From contig JACTMY010000020.1 in assembly GCA_014584395.1 (NCBI GenBank), positions 124,001-188,000 on the forward strand: a stretch of 64,000 nt of DNA, in the 5' to 3' direction. Below, one piece after another: positions 34,903-43,417 of the stretch. The stretch's first letter is position 1; the number at the start of each line of letters is the position of its first letter. Origin of the DNA: Planctomycetota bacterium. Its GTDB lineage: Bacteria > Planctomycetota > Planctomycetia > Gemmatales > HRBIN36. A model generated the notes under the pieces. The model was not told where the DNA came from. It made no database searches and was given only the letters and a program-made list of their open reading frames with translations. Position numbers and translations under genes: made by a program.

Positions 34903-37185
34903 TCAGCGGCCAACGGGCTGCAGCACCACGGCATCCAGGCCCCACGTCCATTGTATCCCCGTCGCCTTCGGATGATGCCCGACGACGGCCAGGCGCAGTT
35001 CGACGTCGCCCGCCTTCAGCGTCACGGGGCCGAGATCGATCGGACCGCTCGGCACGACGCCATCGGCATGGAACGCATCGATGGGTTCGCCCAGCGGCTG
35101 ATCCCCAAGGCTGAAGCGCAGGATGCCATGTTCCGGTCCCTTGGCCAGATGAACGATCAGGCGATACTCGCCCGGCCGCGCCACGGGCAGGCTCAGGGTC
35201 GCCCAGTCGCCGCGCCGCCGCGGTCGGCCCGCTAGGATCGCCCCGCCGCTCCAGGAGCGGGAGGGCCAGGGCATGGCCTGTTCTTGCACGGTGAAAAGGC
35301 TGCTTTGACGAGCCACCCGCAGATGCTCGCCCTCCAAGGCGCCGGCAATGCGATAGAGCTCCGGCGTTGAGGGCAGCCGCGGTGTCGGCTGAGCGTTCCG
35401 ATCCGGTTGCACCACCGTGCAGCCCGGACGTGCGTACCAGAAAAACACCATGTCCCAAGCCAATGATCCCGACGTTCGCTGCGCGGGCAGGGGCGCCTGC
35501 CAGCGCAGGTCGTGGCGAAACGGCACGGCGTCGAGCCGATGATAGCGATGGCACGACGAGAAGCCCCAATGGCCGGGGCCGTCGTGTCGGGCATGATGGT
35601 GAAACGGATGCTGCAGCCAGGTGGTGTCGCCCCAGGCGAAGCCGAAATAGGCATCCAGCCCGGTCCCGCGTTGGACCTGGCCATCCACCCGCACCGTCTC
35701 TCCTTCGCCCCCCCACCACTCCGTGTCTGGATTCAGCACCGCAAGTTGGGCGCCGACGAACACCCCCTGCCCGCGCACCTCCAGGGTTGGCCCCGGCGTC
35801 TGGGCGCCTGAAGGGTTTCCAGACGCGGTTTGCCAGCGAGCGTGCAAATGCATCGACGTCGGCGTCCAAGGATAATCGGCGACCACGAAGCGCGGCTGCA
35901 CGATCACCGTCTGTGCGCCATGGTTGAGCAGTTGCCAGCGTGCGTGCTTTTGCCAAGGCATGAACCAGCGGCAGCGCAGCCAACCCTCCGCCGACACTTC
36001 CATGGGCAAGCTGGCGTACGGTTTCAATCCCGGAGCGGTGCCGAAGAAATCTCCCAGCGGCGCCTCCACTTGCGGCTGCGCGGCGTCATCAAACGTGATG
36101 CGCAGGAGCGTGCAGCGCAGGGCCTGATCCAGGGCCGCCGCTTCGACGCGGCCATCCATCTGCACGATCGCTCCCGAGCCTAGTCCCGGCGCCGCGATGA
36201 CGCCCTCGGCCTGGCCGCCGGGCTTGATCGTTGCCGTCAGGGGAGCGACCAGCTTCGATGATGCGCGTTGATCCCATGACGCCGGCTGCAGCGGCAGGGC
36301 ATGTTGGCGATGGAGGGTTTCGATCAACTCCCGATATCGGCTCAGGTGGGCCAGGGTGAAACCTTCGACGACCGTGTCCGGTTCGTAGCGGCGGAGGTGG
36401 ATTTGATAGGACAGGTCGGCGATCTGATCGACCATCACCCGGCAATGCTTGGCGAAGCTGATGGGCAGCGTGAGCTGGAAACTCCGGCCGCGCTCCCCGG
36501 CCAGGGACGCAGGCAGGCGGTTTTCCCCCGCAGCGCCCCCCAGGGTTGGCCACGCCCCGCTGAGCAGGTCCAGCAGCGACGCTTCGATAACCGGAGCGGC
36601 GGCGTGGTCGAGGTAAATCCGCACCTTGCCGGCCGCGCTCGGATTCGCGGACCAGAAGCGCACAAGGCATCCCGGGCCATCCATCTCGGCCAACACCGCC
36701 CCTTCGGGAAGCATGCTCAGGGCGGACCGTGCCACGTAGCCCTGCTGAGAAGGTTCGGCCTGTGATGGCTCCGCGGTCCAGGCATAGACCCAAACGTGGT
36801 CCCGGACGGTCGGCAGATCGCGGCACAGGCCGACCTTCATGCCGCGCGTCAGTTGCCCCGCTGGCTGCTGGCCGATTTGAGCTGACGCGGTGAAGAATGG
36901 TGCGTCGCGAAGCAGTTCCGCTTCGTACAGGGCATGGCCGCGGTCCACGCCTGCCCGCTGGCCCGGAGCCAGCGAGGCGCGATCACGCAGTCGATGATAG
37001 CTGCTGAAAAGCTGCGTCTGATACGCTGGCGCGGGCCAATTCGCCAGGGGGCGCAGGTCGGCCATGTCGCGCAACAGGCTCTCCCAACTCACCAACGCGG
37101 GTTGCGGCGGCGGTTGGCTGAAAACCAACCCCGTTCCAAGAATGATCAACATCACGAACCAGCGATACGGCACCGCATCACCCAT
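34903..37185 (-). CDS. Exported DUF2961 protein
   Basis: Protein of about 760 residues. A signal peptide (WFVMLIILGTGLVFS) precedes an alpha/beta region and the DUF2961 domain: MDGPGCLVRFWSANPSAAGKVRIYLD, with the Asp-Gly-Pro start and Arg motif, in the first third, and WGDTTWLQHPFHHHARHDGPG and GHWGFSSCHRYHRLDA in the second. DUF2961 proteins are exported, jelly-roll-type, and some have glycoside hydrolase activity on exotic sugars. The C-terminal 200 residues form a second beta-rich domain (RPGEYRLIVHLAKGPE, a carbohydrate-binding look). ATGs at 37215, 37185 and 37152 are possible. It heads the Bat operon with only 13 bases to batA. Confidence 0.8.
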   Translation of the reverse strand: MGDAVPYRWFVMLIILGTGLVFSQPPPQPALVSWESLLRDMADLRPLANWPAPAYQTQLFSSYHRLRDRASLAPGQRAGVDRGHALYEAELLRDAPFFTASAQIGQQPAGQLTRGMKVGLCRDLPTVRDHVWVYAWTAEPSQAEPSQQGYVARSALSMLPEGAVLAEMDGPGCLVRFWSANPSAAGKVRIYLDHAAAPVIEASLLDLLSGAWPTLGGAAGENRLPASLAGERGRSFQLTLPISFAKHCRVMVDQIADLSYQIHLRRYEPDTVVEGFTLAHLSRYRELIETLHRQHALPLQPASWDQRASSKLVAPLTATIKPGGQAEGVIAAPGLGSGAIVQMDGRVEAAALDQALRCTLLRITFDDAAQPQVEAPLGDFFGTAPGLKPYASLPMEVSAEGWLRCRWFMPWQKHARWQLLNHGAQTVIVQPRFVVADYPWTPTSMHLHARWQTASGNPSGAQTPGPTLEVRGQGVFVGAQLAVLNPDTEWWGGEGETVRVDGQVQRGTGLDAYFGFAWGDTTWLQHPFHHHARHDGPGHWGFSSCHRYHRLDAVPFRHDLRWQAPLPAQRTSGSLAWDMVFFWYARPGCTVVQPDRNAQPTPRLPSTPELYRIAGALEGEHLRVARQSSLFTVQEQAMPWPSRSWSGGAILAGRPRRRGDWATLSLPVARPGEYRLIVHLAKGPEHGILRFSLGDQPLGEPIDAFHADGVVPSGPIDLGPVTLKAGDVELRLAVVGHHPKATGIQWTWGLDAVVLQPVGR

Positions 37186-37328
37186 CGTCCCGCGGATCGT
37201 CGTCACCGGAAACATTCCCGGATCACACCATCACTGCATTGTAACCGATTTCCCGTTGCGCTGTCATGAAGGGGCCGCCGGGTCCGGGACGGTTCTTCGT
37301 CACCTGGCCGATTCCCGCGGGCAGCCCG

Positions 37329-37357
37329 TTGACAGTCCGCCGTGCCCTGCCCATACT
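37329..37357 (+). promoter_or_regulatory. Candidate sigma-70 promoter
   Basis: TTGACA (37329-37334) and CATACT (37352-37357) are separated by 17 bases. They lie 80 bases before the ATG at 37439. The region between the two divergent genes (37186-37438) holds no gene. Confidence 0.4.
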
Positions 37358-37438
37358 GCCCTTGTGGTCATCGGTCGCCTTCTTCCCGCCTTGCGGCCGA
37401 TGCAGGCTTGAAGCGCTTCCAGTTGAGGAGTCTTGGCG

Positions 37439-38608
37439 ATGGGTTTTCATCAGACGGACAAGCATCGGTCGGGCAAGCATTCATATCATCAAATCGGCCT
37501 CGTCCGCGGCCAGTTTGGCGACATTCCCGAGGAGGATTGGTTGAAGTTTATCGCCGAGGCCGGATTCGATGGCTGGGAGGAAGCCGCCTGGGAATTGGAC
37601 CTGCACCACGCCCACACCGACACCGGCGCCGAGGATTTGGCGAAAAAGCGCCTCGCCAAGGCCAAGAAACATGGACTGGAAATCTTCACCGTGGCCGTGC
37701 ATCTGCAAGGCCAGGCCCTGGGCGATGAGCCGAGCGCCAAGACGCTGCAGTTCATCGGCGGCGAAGCCCTCGAGGCGTACAAGAACTGGCGCCAGGCCGG
37801 CCACCATCCGCCGAAGAACGATCCGTATTTTGTGCCGCCCGACGTCGGCCATTTGATCCACATGCACGCCCTCGCCGCTCTCATGGGCGCGGCCCGGCTC
37901 GCCCATCACCTGGGCAAGATGCAGCACCGCCGCGTCGCCCTGCCCGGCTTCACGGGTTCGCCCGCCCACTGTTGGAGCCACTGGTTTGAATTCCCCCCGC
38001 GCCCCAACAACCTCGGCGGCTTTCCCATTCCCGATGTTCTGGAGGCCAGCCTCGAACTCCTCCTCGAACGCTTCGGGCCGTTCCTCGATCTGTGCAAAAA
38101 CCTCGGCGTCACCTTCGACCTTGAATGCCATCCCAGCGAGCGGGCCATGGGCGACCTCGAAAGCGCCAACGACTATCTGGCCTTCATGGACAAGCATGGC
38201 TACGGCGACGTCGTCGGCTTCAACCTCGACGGTTCCCACATGGAATGGCAGAACGTTTCGGTCATCCAATTCATCCGCGAGTTCGGCGACCGCATCCACT
38301 GCGCCCACATCAAGGGCGTTCAGGTGCAGCGGGAACATTGCCGGGCCGGGCTGCTCGGCGGCCACCGCCCCATGGGGCACCGGTTCAACGGCTGGAATTT
38401 CGTGACCCCGGGAACGGCCCGCGACGCCAACTCCATCGAGGAGATCATCATCGAGCTGAATCGCGTCGGCTTCGACGGCGCCATCAACATCGAATGGGAA
38501 GACAACGACGTGGAGAAGCGCAGCGGCGCCACATGGGCCTTGGCCAACGTCCAGCGGGCCGACCATCCCCCCAGCCACGGCCGGCACGACGACACCCTCC
38601 GCGTTTGA
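37439..38608 (+). CDS. Sugar phosphate isomerase/epimerase-type TIM barrel protein
   Basis: Protein of 389 residues of the xylose isomerase-like (AP endonuclease 2) superfamily. Motifs include WLKFIAEAGFDGWEEA near the start, DLECHPSERAMGDLES and GFNLDGSHMEW (metal ligands Glu, Asp, His), HCAHIKGVQVQREHC, and the ending AINIEWEDNDVE with a final Glu. The metal residues all look present, so an active isomerase is likely; the substrate is unknown. An insertion around residues 120-200 (HPPKNDPYFVPPDVGHLI) is typical of the larger planctomycete members. A GAGGAG site lies 8 bases before the ATG at 37439; a TTG at 37433 in frame is less likely. The next gene starts within its stop codon. Confidence 0.85.
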   Translation: MGFHQTDKHRSGKHSYHQIGLVRGQFGDIPEEDWLKFIAEAGFDGWEEAAWELDLHHAHTDTGAEDLAKKRLAKAKKHGLEIFTVAVHLQGQALGDEPSAKTLQFIGGEALEAYKNWRQAGHHPPKNDPYFVPPDVGHLIHMHALAALMGAARLAHHLGKMQHRRVALPGFTGSPAHCWSHWFEFPPRPNNLGGFPIPDVLEASLELLLERFGPFLDLCKNLGVTFDLECHPSERAMGDLESANDYLAFMDKHGYGDVVGFNLDGSHMEWQNVSVIQFIREFGDRIHCAHIKGVQVQREHCRAGLLGGHRPMGHRFNGWNFVTPGTARDANSIEEIIIELNRVGFDGAINIEWEDNDVEKRSGATWALANVQRADHPPSHGRHDDTLRV

Positions 38609-39057
38609 TGAAGGATCACCGCATGAGCCAGGCATCGGAGCGGCGCGCTCTGGCGGAGCAATGGCTGCGCCACCATGGACCCTTGATCGGCCAGCATCAC
38701 ACGCTGGCCTGGTCGGGGCCGTGGAATCACGTCCGGGAGCAATGGCCCGACGTCGCCGCGGCCTGCGCGGACATCCAGGACCGCGTGCCCCAGCATGTGC
38801 CCATCTGGTTTTTTCAGGGCCGAACTGCGGACCCGCCCGAACTGATCGTGGCCGTGCCTTTCGCCGATGAGCAGGGGCGCGGCCCCAACGTTCGCTTGCT
38901 GCCCAACCGCCCGCTCTCCCCCAGCGAGATCATGCACTTCAACCACTTCAGCCAGGCGGCCTGGGTCGCCATCGAAGAAGGGCTGCTCCCCGCCGCCGAT
39001 GAGGAGACTTTTCGGACCGCCCTCGTTCATTTGGCCGGGGAACGGCTACTGGAGTGA
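38608..39057 (+). CDS. Hypothetical protein
   Basis: Protein of 149 residues without a recognised family. Its ATG at 38608 shares a base with the stop of the isomerase gene (TGATG), so it is translationally coupled to it; a second ATG at 38623 is also possible. The N-terminal half is helical (RALAEQWLRHHGPL), and the middle has VPIWFFQGRTADPPELIVAVPF, suggesting alternating strands. The C-terminal half has SPSEIMHFNHFSQAAWVAIEEGLLP. No membrane helix or signal peptide. It may be a partner of the isomerase. Confidence 0.6.
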   Translation: MKDHRMSQASERRALAEQWLRHHGPLIGQHHTLAWSGPWNHVREQWPDVAAACADIQDRVPQHVPIWFFQGRTADPPELIVAVPFADEQGRGPNVRLLPNRPLSPSEIMHFNHFSQAAWVAIEEGLLPAADEETFRTALVHLAGERLLE

Positions 39058-39134
39058 CGCTGCTGGCCTGGGCAACGCCGGATGGGTCAGCGGCATGAGC
39101 CGATTCTGAAAATGCTAACCTCCTTCACCCGCAT

Positions 39135-39170
39135 AAAAAACAACCGACCCCCGGGGAGCCGGGGGTCGGT
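39135..39170 (-). terminator. Intrinsic terminator of the TlpA-like gene
   Basis: ACCGACCCCCGG (39143-39154), four-base loop, CCGGGGGTCGGT (39159-39170): a perfect 12-bp stem. Six A residues (39135-39140) supply the T-tract on the minus strand. It lies 36 bases beyond the stop codon at 39206. Confidence 0.92.
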
Positions 39171-39205
39171 CGCTTGGATCAATGTGCCGCATGAGGCGGC
39201 GGGAG

Positions 39206-40282
39206 TTATTTCTTGGCGCGTTTATATTCGTCGAGCCGTTCGGCCAGATCCTTCTCCATTTCGGTGCCGCGGGCCTTGGCGAGCGCCCGCTCTTGGGTGG
39301 AGATGGCCTTGTCGACGTCGCCATTGATGAAATAGGCTCGAGCCAGGGTGTCGGCCGTGGCGGCGTCCGCGCCCTTGTGCATGCGGTCCGCCTTCTCGGC
39401 GGTGGACAGGGCGAACTTCTTTGTGGCGTTATCGATCGGCTCCTTGCGTTCGGGGTCGATCAGCGTCCAGGCGATGTTGTTGAGCATCATCGCCTCGTCC
39501 TTGACGATGTTGTCGACGAGATGCTTGGCATACTCCAGGGTGCGTTCCGGCTTGTTGAGCTTGACCAGCAGATTGAACTTGGTGAGGCCGAGCATTTTTT
39601 CCAGTTCGGCGTCGGTGGCGATGATTTCATCGATGATCCGGATGCCTTCTTCGGGACCCGCCGCCATGGCTTGGCGGAGCTTGCCGCTCATGGCCTGCAG
39701 CCGCGCTTGCCGTTCCTTTTCCTTCTTCAAATTGTCCTTGGCGGCTTGTAGATCCCAGCGGCCGTTGACGATGTCATCAAGGGGCTTGTCCATCTGCATG
39801 GGGTGGCCGATCCAGGCGATCTTGCCCTGGCCGTTGATGATGAAGCTGCAGGGAATGCCGTTCTGCCCGGCGGGTTCGAGCCAGTTCTTGGCCATGAAGC
39901 CGCGGCCCGATTCGCCGTCTTGATCGATGGCCACGCGATAGTTCATCTTGTCGCCCATGTCATCGACGAAGGGGCGCACCGCCGCGAGATTCTGTTCCCA
40001 CACGTTGACGCCGATGAAGACGGTCTTGGGATACTTCTTCTGCAGCTCGGTGACGTGCGGAATGGCGCGCACACAGGGACCGCACCAGGTGGCCCAGAAT
40101 TCGAGCACGTAGATCGTGTCCTTTTCAAAGGCGTCCACCTTCTCTCCCTTGACAAATTCCTTCAGACCCAGCTTCGGGGCGTCGTCGCCGATGCCGAGGG
40201 TGATTTTTTTCGGGTCATCGTCCGCGCGCAGCGGCATGACCAGGCAGCCCAGCAGTCCCAGGGCCAACATCCAGCGCATCAT
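39206..40282 (-). CDS. Exported TlpA-like thioredoxin-fold protein
   Basis: Protein of 358 residues. A signal peptide (MLALGLLGCLVMPLRA) precedes a TlpA/ResA-type thioredoxin domain (about 30-185) with LEFWATWCGPCVRAIPH (CGPC active site), the cis-Pro in GIPCSFII and the strand GKIAWIGHP. It therefore reduces or exchanges disulfides outside the cytoplasm; an additional Cys follows the cis-Pro. The C-terminal 170 residues are helical and charged (KKEKERQARLQAMSGKLR), ending in TPR-like helices (AYFINGDVDKAISTQ). Such TlpA-TPR fusions are frequent in planctomycetes. Monocistronic, with a terminator and a -10 box at about 40370. Confidence 0.88.
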   Translation of the reverse strand: MMRWMLALGLLGCLVMPLRADDDPKKITLGIGDDAPKLGLKEFVKGEKVDAFEKDTIYVLEFWATWCGPCVRAIPHVTELQKKYPKTVFIGVNVWEQNLAAVRPFVDDMGDKMNYRVAIDQDGESGRGFMAKNWLEPAGQNGIPCSFIINGQGKIAWIGHPMQMDKPLDDIVNGRWDLQAAKDNLKKEKERQARLQAMSGKLRQAMAAGPEEGIRIIDEIIATDAELEKMLGLTKFNLLVKLNKPERTLEYAKHLVDNIVKDEAMMLNNIAWTLIDPERKEPIDNATKKFALSTAEKADRMHKGADAATADTLARAYFINGDVDKAISTQERALAKARGTEMEKDLAERLDEYKRAKK

Positions 40283-40366
40283 GATGGTGTTCCTTTCGAT
40301 GGATCGAGATGCGGGCTCCCAGTCAGGCGACTTGCCTGCGGGGACCCTTCGTCATGATTGCCGTGG

Positions 40367-40372
40367 ATTATA
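40367..40372 (-). promoter_or_regulatory. Candidate -10 box of the TlpA-like gene
   Basis: A perfect TATAAT is read on the minus strand at 40372-40367, about 85 bases before the ATG at 40282. No clear -35 box is found at the normal distance. Confidence 0.3.
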
Positions 40373-40438
40373 ATGAGGCTGTTTCAATGAGAGAAAGCAA
40401 AAAGGCAAGAAATCCGAGAAAATTCGGACCCGGGATGA

Positions 40439-41344
40439 TCAGCCGACCAGCCATAGGTCCAGCCCGACGAGGAAGAGCAACCCGAGGCTGATAACGGCGT
40501 TGACGTAAAAGAAGGCGAGGTTGACGCGCCGCAGATCATCGGGCCGCACCAGCCAATGCTCGTAGAGCAGCAACAAGGCGACGGCGGCCAGTCCCGCATG
40601 ATAGACCCAGCCTCGATCGGCGAGCCGACCCAAAAGGACCAGGCAAGCGAACATGCCCAGGTGCGCCAGCCGGGCCACCCACAAGGCCCGCGGCACACCC
40701 AGCCAGGCGGGGATGCTGAAAAGACCTTGTTGACGATCGAAGTCCACGTCCTGGCAGGCATAGAAGATATCGAATCCCGCCACCCAAAACAGGACGGCCA
40801 GACCCAGCGCGACAGGGACGAAGGTCAACCCGCCGGTGATGGCGATCCAGGCGGCGATGGGGGCCAGGGCCAGGGCCAACCCCAGCCAGAAATGGCACAG
40901 CCAAGTGAAACGCTTCGCATAAGAGTAACCCAGCAAGAACAGCAGCACCGGTCCGCTGAGGATGAGCGGCCAGCTATTGTCTCGATGCCATAAAAACAGC
41001 CACGTCCCGGCGAGGAAGAGCACGATGCTGCCGAGGGTAAACAGGACGACGCTGGCCAAAGTCAAGCGGCCGCTGGGCAGATGCCGATCGGCGGTGCGGG
41101 GATTGGCGGCGTCAAAGCGGCGGTCGGCGATGCGATTGAACGCCATGGCCGCGCTCCGCGCCCCCGCCATGCAGATCAAGATGGCGAGCAGATCCAGCCA
41201 GGAAAAGCCCACCCCCCGCCAGGCCAGCAACGCTCCGATCAAAGCGAACGGCAAGGCGAAGAGCGTGTGGCTGAAGCGAATCATGTCGAGGAAGGCCCGC
41301 AGGTCTTCCCAGCGTCGTCGCACCGGTGATTCCACGGCGGTCAT
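40439..41344 (-). CDS. mqnP: UbiA-family prenyltransferase (MqnP-like)
   Basis: Protein of 301 residues with about eight transmembrane helices. The first Asp-rich motif is NRIADRRFDAANPRTADRHL (N-x-x-x-D-x-x-x-D); the second is YACQDVDFDRQQG (DxxxD). These bind the Mg-diphosphate of the polyprenyl donor. MqnP is the enzyme of the futalosine route to menaquinone, used by planctomycetes; UbiA is the close relative, so the name is an inference. A weak hairpin with T-rich minus-strand tail (40413-40428) may end the transcript. It follows the NYN gene by 27 bases, same strand. Confidence 0.8.
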   Translation of the reverse strand: MTAVESPVRRRWEDLRAFLDMIRFSHTLFALPFALIGALLAWRGVGFSWLDLLAILICMAGARSAAMAFNRIADRRFDAANPRTADRHLPSGRLTLASVVLFTLGSIVLFLAGTWLFLWHRDNSWPLILSGPVLLFLLGYSYAKRFTWLCHFWLGLALALAPIAAWIAITGGLTFVPVALGLAVLFWVAGFDIFYACQDVDFDRQQGLFSIPAWLGVPRALWVARLAHLGMFACLVLLGRLADRGWVYHAGLAAVALLLLYEHWLVRPDDLRRVNLAFFYVNAVISLGLLFLVGLDLWLVG

Positions 41345-41371
41345 GGCAAGGGGCTTCCCGGTAGGACAAGG

Positions 41372-42703
41372 TTAATCGAAGATGCCGGCGCCGAAGCCCT
41401 TGATTTCGAGATGAGGCGCGGGCTTGCCGGCCGGGGTCGCTTCGGGGGGAGGAGCCGGCGCCGCATCCGCGGGCTCACCGTCCGCGGGCCGGGGGCGGCG
41501 CGGCGGCAAGCGGCGATCTCCAGCCGGGCTGGCGGCGGGAGGACGCGGCGGATGCGCTGAAGCCGAAGCATCGTTCCCCTCGGCGGGTCGCGGCGCGGAG
41601 GTTGGCAAACTGCGGCGCGGACCAGATCGGGCCGCTGGTGTTTGATCCGAGGGGGCATCGTGCGGCGCTGGGGCGACGGATCGCGTCCGGGGTAGATCGT
41701 GAGGCGCGCCTTCTTCCTTGATCTCGCGGATCACCCGGCGGGGCGTGGGCACGTCCGTTTCGTTGATCGGCCCTTCATGGACCGGCGGACTGCTCGGCAA
41801 GCGAGAACTCGTGCGGCGATCCGCGGGCTGGCCGCGCGGCGCGGTCGAGCGGCGCCCGGCTCCGGAAGAGGTCCGCTGTCCCGTGCGACCGAGGGTCGAG
41901 GTGGAGCGGACGCGCTCCGTGCGTGCGGGCCGATTCTTCAGCTCGCTGCCGAAGCGCGTGACCACGTAGGTGCCGCTGCGCTTATCGGTTTCCAGTTCGA
42001 TCAAGCCTTGCCGCTGGGCGTCCTCGAGCAGGGCGCTGAACGAGGAATAGCCATGGTAGCTTTCGTTGAAGGAGGGCTTCTTGCGCTTCATGGTGTCTTT
42101 GATCATGGAGGACCAGAGGTGCTCCTTGTTCTCCCGGCGCAGGGCCTGGAGCGAATCCATGAGCAGGGCAAAGGCCTTTCGCTTGGTCTCGGGGAGTTGC
42201 GGGTCGAGGTGGGGCAGCGTTGCCTCCGGTTCCCCGAGGTCTTCGTAATAGATGAACTCATCGCAATTGTCGCGGAGCAGTTCCGAGGTCGAACCCTGCA
42301 TGCCCAGGCCGATCACGTGCTTGCCCAACTCTTTGAGCTTGGACACCAGGGGCGAGAAATCGCTGTCCCCGGAGACGACGACGAAGGTGTCGATGTGGTC
42401 CTTGGAGTAGGCCAGGTCCATGGCGTCGACGCACAGGCGAATGTCGGCGGAATTCTTGCCGGTTTGGGAGCGGTGGGGGATTTCGATCAGCTCGATGGCA
42501 GCCTCGTGCAGGTTGGCCGTATAGCTGGCATAGCGGTTCCAGTCGGCATAGGCTTTTTTGACGACCACCTTGCCCTTTTCGACGAGCCGCTTGAGGACGC
42601 GCTCGATGTCGAAGCGCTCGCGGCGACCCTGAAAGCCCAGGGCCAAGTTTTCAAAATCCACGAAAATAGCCAATGAATGTTCCGAACGTTCCGATTCAGC
42701 CAT
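41372..42703 (-). CDS. NYN-domain (LabA-like) putative ribonuclease with OST-HTH and disordered tail
   Basis: Protein of 443 residues. The NYN (PIN-like) domain covers about 1-165: AIFVDFENLA (first Asp), KNSADIRLCVDAMDLA and TFVVVSGDSDFSPLV with the metal-binding Asp residues. Next is an OST-HTH/LOTUS domain (about 170-245; ALLMDSLQALRRENKEHLWSS to SFSALLEDAQRQGLI). The tail (250-443) is low complexity, rich in Arg, Pro, Ser and Ala, probably disordered and RNA-binding. The NYN catalytic Asp residues are all present. NYN-OST-HTH proteins are widespread in bacteria and act on RNA, but targets are unknown. Followed closely by the MqnP-like gene. Confidence 0.87.
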   Translation of the reverse strand: MAESERSEHSLAIFVDFENLALGFQGRRERFDIERVLKRLVEKGKVVVKKAYADWNRYASYTANLHEAAIELIEIPHRSQTGKNSADIRLCVDAMDLAYSKDHIDTFVVVSGDSDFSPLVSKLKELGKHVIGLGMQGSTSELLRDNCDEFIYYEDLGEPEATLPHLDPQLPETKRKAFALLMDSLQALRRENKEHLWSSMIKDTMKRKKPSFNESYHGYSSFSALLEDAQRQGLIELETDKRSGTYVVTRFGSELKNRPARTERVRSTSTLGRTGQRTSSGAGRRSTAPRGQPADRRTSSRLPSSPPVHEGPINETDVPTPRRVIREIKEEGAPHDLPRTRSVAPAPHDAPSDQTPAARSGPRRSLPTSAPRPAEGNDASASAHPPRPPAASPAGDRRLPPRRPRPADGEPADAAPAPPPEATPAGKPAPHLEIKGFGAGIFD

Positions 42704-42755
42704 GAGGCAGGTTACCTAGGAGGAGATGTGAGTAGATGGCAAACAGCTCTGTATT

Positions 42756-43319
42756 CTATTGAATTTCGTGGCGGACAGCGGGCAAATTCAAGCGCCGCCG
42801 CTCATCCTCGATCAGGACCCACTGGGTTTCCACCCAGCGTAGCAAATGCAGACTGTTGGGGAAATAGATCGTCATGAACATGAGCATGACGGCGCCCACG
42901 GCCAGGACGTAAGTCTCGCCTTCCAAGAAATAAAACACGACGGCTAAAAGCGCGGCCCCTTCCAGAAAGGCCAGCCGCATGATGTGAATAGCGCGATAAG
43001 TGGCAAACAATTGCTGGGTTTGCTGCGCCGGATCGGGCAGTTGGGGCTGGGCGGCGATTTGGCGGCGCTTCTGCTTCGTGACGACCCCGGGCAGGAAGAC
43101 GGCCTGAATCAAGGAGACCGCCGCGAAGACAAAGGCGATGATCGTCAACATCGATAGACCCTGCTGATTTGGGTTCTGCAGGGCTGGCCCGCTGTTGCGC
43201 ACGACGAATCCCATGACGCCCGCCAGGATGATGACGCTGACGATCAAGCCGATCGTCACGATCCGCAAGGTGCGGATCAAGGGATGGGCCAGCGATTCCC
43301 ACTGCGGTATATCGTTCAT
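42756..43319 (-). CDS. Hypothetical membrane protein with four predicted helices
   Basis: Protein of about 187 residues with four predicted transmembrane helices: RTLRIVTIGLIVSVIILAGVM (about 17-40), LTIIAFVFAAVSLIQAVFLP (about 60-80), then two close ones (RLAFLEGAALLAVVFYFLE and TYVLAVGAVMLMFMTIYFP). A short basic loop lies between helices two and three. No family was recognised. It is likely an inner-membrane protein of planctomycete-specific type. The start at 43319 is used because the first helix follows; 43343 is possible. Confidence 0.65.
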   Translation of the reverse strand: MNDIPQWESLAHPLIRTLRIVTIGLIVSVIILAGVMGFVVRNSGPALQNPNQQGLSMLTIIAFVFAAVSLIQAVFLPGVVTKQKRRQIAAQPQLPDPAQQTQQLFATYRAIHIMRLAFLEGAALLAVVFYFLEGETYVLAVGAVMLMFMTIYFPNSLHLLRWVETQWVLIEDERRRLNLPAVRHEIQ

Positions 43320-43417
43320 GTCATCCTCAAGGCAAGGGTTCATCGTTAAGGTATTATGGCCAGTCTTGAGGTCGATGTCTCTGGAAAAAGGCCCGTGGAC
43401 AGGTTAAGAATGACGTC

